A stretch of 36,425 nt of DNA, taken from NCBI RefSeq assembly GCF_000220255.1, contig NZ_GL982513.1, forward strand, positions 147,744-184,168, written 5' to 3'. The notes under the pieces are model-generated. The model saw only the letters and a list, made by a program, of their open reading frames with translations. It had not been told where the DNA came from and did not search any database. Positions 32,038 through 36,425 of the stretch are shown here, piece by piece. The DNA comes from Prevotella pallens ATCC 700821 (lineage in GTDB: Bacteria; Bacteroidota; Bacteroidia; Bacteroidales; Bacteroidaceae). The stretch's first letter is position 1. Every line of letters begins with the position of its first letter. A program made the translations under genes and the position numbers.

Positions 32038-33806
32038 TTAGTACCTAATGAAAGCTCGGGTAGCTCCCCATTGATCAGTTTTATTTGCATCGTTAATTTG
32101 TGGCCAATCGAGCTTTTTAGTAATCTTTGTACGAATCATTATAGTATAAGATTTTCCGTGTGTATCGGCTGTCCAATAGAAACCTGCAGCAGGACTTCCA
32201 CCAGCTTGTAAGAACAAAATTTGTACAAGTTGATATTGTAAATCACTTGAATACCATACTTCGTCATTTTTTCTTTTTTACCTATAATAGATTCAAAGCC
32301 AAATGTTCTATAAGCATCGTCCCATTCTCCCCAACTTGGTAAATACCATTTAGCATTTGCAATACCACCTGTCAAATTTACACCTGGAGAATAGTGTGCT
32401 GCAGCATAAAAAGCATCAAAGTTTTCATTATCAGCTTTTACTTTTCCTCCTGATGGATCAGCCCAAGTTGTATTTGGTTCATATGTAGTTTCATAACCAT
32501 CATATTTTGGAGTTTGGGTATTTATATTATGTAAATATGTCGCATTATTGGAATTATTTCTTGACCAAGGACCAAGATACCAACTACCTTGTCCTCCTGT
32601 TCTAGGATATTTCGCATCATTCAAAGCAATTGCAAATTTATGACCATTATGTGTACCAACATATAATGCTATTGGTGTGCGATTTCCTTTATTTCCCATT
32701 GTTCCTTCCGTACCATCGCTGAAAAGATAGGTAGCAGTATAATAAACTGTGGTTGAAACTATATATTCATACCCGCTTTTTAGTCCACCTGTAATAGGAT
32801 TACTTATTTTTAGCGATTTACCTGCAATTGATTTTTTGTATATAGTACCAGCAATACCAGTCTTAAATTGGAATTTCAACTTTGTAATATCAGTTCCTGG
32901 CAAGAAAAACATTGCATTATTGCTTAAAATATAAGAATTATCACCATCAACTACATTTCCAGTAAAGCTAACAAAGTCGTTTGTTTGCCCAGCAGTACTA
33001 TTATTTGTAGGTGTTATTGTACCATTTGTTGCATTAAGAGTCATAGTTGAAGGGATAGAATTGGCATTATATACAAAATGTCCATTAGTTGGGCCTTCAA
33101 ATGGAGTCTGTTCTGTATATGGCATCCCGTTTGCTGTTTTAGAAGCTCTATCAAACTTAGCAGAGAAAGCTTTAATCTTAAATTTTACTTTCGCAAAGTA
33201 TGGTTTAAGAGTAAATGTTAGTTTTGTTTTAAGCTGATTATTAATTGTTACATTACCCTCATACAAATAAGGTTCATTCTCACCATTCTCAAGTTTAGCT
33301 ACGTAATTACCATTTTCTAACTCGAAATCTTGATTCTTAAAAACATAGAATTTATAACTACCTGGTGCAAGATATTTCTCTGGATTAGAGCCATCTTTCA
33401 TTGTGTAGGTGCCGTCTGATTTATAGTTTATCTCCCATTTTTGTTTCAATTCTGTGCCTTGATATGCAAGTATTGTATAATCTCCTGCAGGAGCTTGCCC
33501 CACTGCACGAGTATTTGCTGTTTTTGTGGGAGTTTCTACAACTTCTACAAGTGCTTCTAAGCCATTTCCAAGATTTTCTGTTGAAGACGACACTACACGT
33601 CCTTCGTTTTCTTGGGCAGCTCGCGAAACTTCTGAATATTTATTTGTTGTAATACCAAAAGAAACTAAGCTTCCTTGTGGACCAGCTGGCTGGTTTTCTT
33701 CGTCGATTGCCGAATTGCTATCCGAATTTGAACATGCTGTAAAGAGAGTTGCTGTCAATAAAAGCACAAAAGACAGTAACCATTGAGTTGTTTTCTTTTT
33801 ATTCAT
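32038..33806 (-). CDS. Fimbrillin family lipoprotein, frameshifted near the 3' end
   Basis: Starts at ATG 33806 with a lipoprotein signal (LFTAC, Cys25). The body follows fimbrillin/Mfa-like proteins: GDYTILAYQGTELKQ, GSYKFYVFKNQ, TFTLKPYFAKVKFKIKAF. The last third looks like a FISUMP-type domain (WYLPSWGEWDDAYRTFGFE). As read, the frame shifts in the A6-G-A6 tract at 32267-32279 and stops at 32139. With one more A (or a -1 shift) it continues as NDEVWYSSDLQYQ to GFYWTADTHGKSYTIM and a stop at 32038, clearly the true C-terminus. This could be a sequencing error, phase variation or slippage. Surface adhesin or pilus component. Confidence 0.8.
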
Positions 33807-33909
33807 TGCTTGTTTTTTGTTAATCCTGAGTAAGAAAATAGCCATATCACTATTTCTATTTCTCTATTAGTTATATCCTTTTTTTATACTATTTACAAGT
33901 TTCCGGGTG

Positions 33910-33917
33910 CAAAGGTA
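33910..33917 (-). promoter_or_regulatory. Promoter -7 element of the fimbrillin-like gene
   Basis: Minus-strand TACCTTTG, about 105 bp upstream of the start codon. Confidence 0.55.
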
Positions 33918-33976
33918 GCACTTTTTATTAAAAAATATGGCATAACGAACACCATTTTAAAGAAATAAGAACGAAA

Positions 33977-34024
33977 AAATGCTCCTGCTATCTACGAATT
34001 TTATTCGTAATGGCAGGAGCATTT
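33977..34024 (-). terminator. Terminator of the gene at 34093-35523
   Basis: AAATGCTCCTGC and GCAGGAGCATTT with an inner ACGAAT/ATTCGT stem, followed by T6 on the minus strand. Confidence 0.88.
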
Positions 34025-34092
34025 TTATTATGGTTGTGCTATTTGCTATTTCAACCGAAAAAGAATAGCATATTTGGTTTTTGGCTTATTCT

Positions 34093-35523
34093 TTAAAATT
34101 CGGTTGGTTGGAACGAAATAGAGAACCAACCCATTTGAAGAATATCAGTTAAATCGAATTGAACCATCACGTTATTCTGGCTATTTATAAAGGTTGGCAA
34201 TGCACTTACACCTTCTTTATTTACATAACCATTTTTTTGAAGTAAATCTACAATATAAGGTGAACGAGCAGTTAGGTTATTAAAGGTAATAACCAAAGCA
34301 GCTGCATATTTACCGCCGTCGTCCATTAGAAGAATTTTTGGGAAATCTTCTGAATCGGTGTTTATAACTATACCTAAATCTATTTTTTCTTCGCTCTTAT
34401 AATAAGGCAATTTACGATATTCGGCAACTACCTCGTCTAATGTTTTATTGCCAAACTCTGTTAAAGGCATTGGGAAATTAACAGTAAGTGGTGGAACTTG
34501 TCCTGTTAAATCAGAATAAGCATAGTGCATTTGTGGTAGATATTCTGTTTTTCCCTGTGTTTTATCTTGCATTTTTACGTAACAAACCGATTTTTGGTCG
34601 TAGTTATAGTAAATAACATCGCCTTCAGAATCGTACATACCCGTATAGATATAATTTGTTTCCTTTAGATAGTTTGTTATTTCTTTAGGTGTAGGTACAT
34701 TTTGGGCATCTACAAATAACGAAGCTTCTTCCAAGCTATTTTTTGTGTAAACATCGAACCAATATTTTACGCTCTTCCAACGTGTTTCGCCCGTGTTATA
34801 AACATAAATACCGTTTTCTGGTTTAGATTTTTCGGTATTTAGAGTATGGTTCATACGTTTTTCAAATAGCTGCATTAGTTCTACAGTGGCACCTTTTCCG
34901 TAGAATGGTGTCCATGCTCCGGTAGTTTCATCGGTTAAAAACGAAATTCTTGTCCACGATGTAAAACTATCGTCATGTGGTCCGAAGAAATATTCTGCTC
35001 CATTTCCTGTATTATTAATAAACACCACTGTTTTTGCAGTTTTGTTTACATATACTTTTACATCATTGTTTAGCGAAGCTTTTGTTTCAAGTTCGTAACC
35101 TTGCTTACGTAAAAAGGCTTTAAACGCATCTATTTTGTTGGTTTCAAGTGTGCTTTTTGCATACATATATACACCTTGTCCGTTGCCATTATATTCCCAG
35201 TGTACAGTTTTTCCATTAACTGTTTTTTCTAATATAAGTTTTCCGCTATTAGGTTGTGTAGCTGTAAAGCCTTTTGCCTCTTCGGTTGCTTTAAGTTCTG
35301 TAAGAGTTTTTGTGAAATCGGCTGCAGGAAGTTCAAAATTTTCTTCTGTAACACTTGGTGTTGTACTATTGTCGGTATCAAAGAAAACTAAACTGTCTAC
35401 TTCTTCAGACTTAAATACTTGTTTTTTTCCATTTTTGTAAATGTAAACACCTTGTGCAGATGCTGCAACGGCACATAAAAGAAATGCAAAGGTGAGGGCT
35501 GTAGATATGAAAGACTTTTTCAT
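34093..35523 (-). CDS. Secreted protein, partner of the upstream motif-tailed protein
   Basis: 476 aa with a signal peptide (1-23, CAVAASA before QGVY). The start of the mature form, VYIYKNGKKQVFKSEEVDSLVFFD, shares the V-D-S-L-V-F-F pattern with the protein at 29255-30556. The remainder has repeated blocks of about 90 residues with K-x-F-L-R-K-x-G-Y-type helices (IDAFKAFLRKQGYELE, KEITNYLKETNYIYTG, SPYIVDLLQKNGYVNK) and may be three or four tandem units. No enzyme motif. Overlaps the upstream gene by 4 bp. Confidence 0.75.
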   Translation of the reverse strand: MKKSFISTALTFAFLLCAVAASAQGVYIYKNGKKQVFKSEEVDSLVFFDTDNSTTPSVTEENFELPAADFTKTLTELKATEEAKGFTATQPNSGKLILEKTVNGKTVHWEYNGNGQGVYMYAKSTLETNKIDAFKAFLRKQGYELETKASLNNDVKVYVNKTAKTVVFINNTGNGAEYFFGPHDDSFTSWTRISFLTDETTGAWTPFYGKGATVELMQLFEKRMNHTLNTEKSKPENGIYVYNTGETRWKSVKYWFDVYTKNSLEEASLFVDAQNVPTPKEITNYLKETNYIYTGMYDSEGDVIYYNYDQKSVCYVKMQDKTQGKTEYLPQMHYAYSDLTGQVPPLTVNFPMPLTEFGNKTLDEVVAEYRKLPYYKSEEKIDLGIVINTDSEDFPKILLMDDGGKYAAALVITFNNLTARSPYIVDLLQKNGYVNKEGVSALPTFINSQNNVMVQFDLTDILQMGWFSISFQPTEF

Positions 35524-35990
35524 TTTTTTATAAACTTAAATGATTTGTATTGTGTTTTAACGATATATATACCTGGTTGGAAATTGCTAAGCGAAACGGT
35601 TAAGCTACCATCTGCACCAATTTTATAGCTTTGGGCAAGTTGTCCGGCATTATTATATATGCGAACAGTTTCGCCAGATTTAAATTCAGTAAATGTCATC
35701 GACTCTTGTGTAAGTGTAGCATTTCCACTTTTATTGGTTGTTGTTGCCGATTCTATACCATCAGTCTGGTCGTCGAAAGTAACTCGTTGAATATCTGTAA
35801 CAGCATATAGTAAATCTACTGTTTTAGATTTAAGACGTACATTGTCGTTTTCTACAGTCATTGTAGGACGTTCGGAAAGATTGTACGATACTTTTTGTCC
35901 GTTAGTAAGCCAAACCAGTATTTTTGTTGGCTGTGCACAGACAGTTATTGCTGCCATAAGGAGCAATTGTAAAAGACAAATTTTCTTCAT
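35520..35990 (-). CDS. Small secreted protein with type IX-like C-terminal motif
   Basis: 156 aa with a signal peptide (1-19, AAITVCA before QPT). YAVTDIQRVTFDDQ in the middle and a tail VRIYNNAGQLAQSYKI to FQPGIYIVKTQYKSFKFIKK give the same plan as 30553-31038. First gene of the pair with 34093-35523. Confidence 0.78.
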   Translation of the reverse strand: MKKICLLQLLLMAAITVCAQPTKILVWLTNGQKVSYNLSERPTMTVENDNVRLKSKTVDLLYAVTDIQRVTFDDQTDGIESATTTNKSGNATLTQESMTFTEFKSGETVRIYNNAGQLAQSYKIGADGSLTVSLSNFQPGIYIVKTQYKSFKFIKK

Positions 35991-36333
35991 ACTAATTCGT
36001 TTTTAATATAATTTCCTATTTTTTTGTTTATTCTCTTTGCATTTACATTTACTTACGACTATATTGTCGAGATTTTGACATTCGAACTATTATTTCGTTG
36101 TATAAGTTTTTGCCAGCTATTGTTGTTATGCACCTATATAGATTAATGTTATTGCATTGGTATTTTTTGCTTTATTGCCCTTCGTTCTATTTATAATATG
36201 GCAACTTTTTTATTCTATTGTTTTATTCTTTTAAATAAAAGAGGCGCAAAACACCTAAGCCATAGTTCAGTGTCAGTTATAGATTTCTTGTTCTTACTGT
36301 ATCCGCTGTATTACAGATTGTAGATTCTGGCTG

Positions 36334-36341
36334 CAAATATA
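36334..36341 (-). promoter_or_regulatory. Promoter -7 element, possible start of the 35990 operon
   Basis: Minus-strand TATATTTG, a consensus match. It would give a ~340-nt untranslated leader before the gene at 35990. No gene or clear hairpin was seen in 35991-36425. Confidence 0.45.
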
Positions 36342-36425
36342 GCAATATTATTTTAAAACATAATATTTCTTTTGCAAAAAAGAAGTTCTTTTCTACTATT
36401 TCTTACTATTAGTGTTCAAAAAGTC

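Overview
The window looks like the chromosome of a Prevotella-like member of the Bacteroidales. It is AT-rich, with promoters of the Bacteroidetes type (TAnnTTTG with a TTG/TTTG box about 20 bp upstream). It carries an epimerase-type threonine dehydrogenase beside kbl, a fimbrillin-type lipoprotein and secreted proteins ending in the short Bacteroidetes C-terminal motif. Genus is an inference.

Layout. (1) 1-6957 is a housekeeping block: tdh and kbl (threonine to glycine), a HARE-HTH/deoxyinosine glycosylase fusion, an O-methyltransferase with aroQ, xerD, and a ThiD-like protein fused to an AraC helix-turn-helix. (2) 6958-23900 is a mosaic accessory island. Copies of one noncoding repeat (A 7090-7320, B 11891-12234, C 20220-20595, plus a degenerate inverted core at 23703-23785) separate its modules. 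Between A and B lie an integrase remnant, a structured leader, an operon of a HEPN-like protein, a secreted PBP-like protein that has lost its active site and four unknown small proteins, and an antitoxin with a broken toxin. Between B and C lie AbiF (a HEPN protein) with its small RNA, then, in the opposite direction, a possible five-gene operon: SF1 helicase, coiled-coil partner, RiPP precursor, radical SAM maturase and pseudo-radical-SAM partner. After C, two near-identical 0.45-kb IS1380-derived miniature elements flank a three-gene TIGR04255-type cassette. (3) A tRNA-Gln and a HEAT-repeat gene follow. (4) 25204-27453 holds broken CRISPR arrays without cas genes, split by two segments of about 0.9 kb that carry Rhs, KilA-N and small-gene debris. 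(5) 27549-36425 is a surface/secretion block: two pairs of a short motif-tailed secreted protein and a larger secreted partner, another large secreted protein, a glycine-rich small protein and a frameshifted fimbrillin-like lipoprotein.

How it fits together. The island looks like a stack of defence or conflict modules brought together by recombination at repeats and miniature elements. The best candidates for an undescribed system are the helicase/coiled-coil pair that reads straight into a RiPP cluster behind a long structured leader, and the HEPN operon with a dead secreted PBP-like protein behind a leader of similar architecture. The AbiF/RNA pair belongs to a known class. Everything here comes from reading the sequence; no database search was run.
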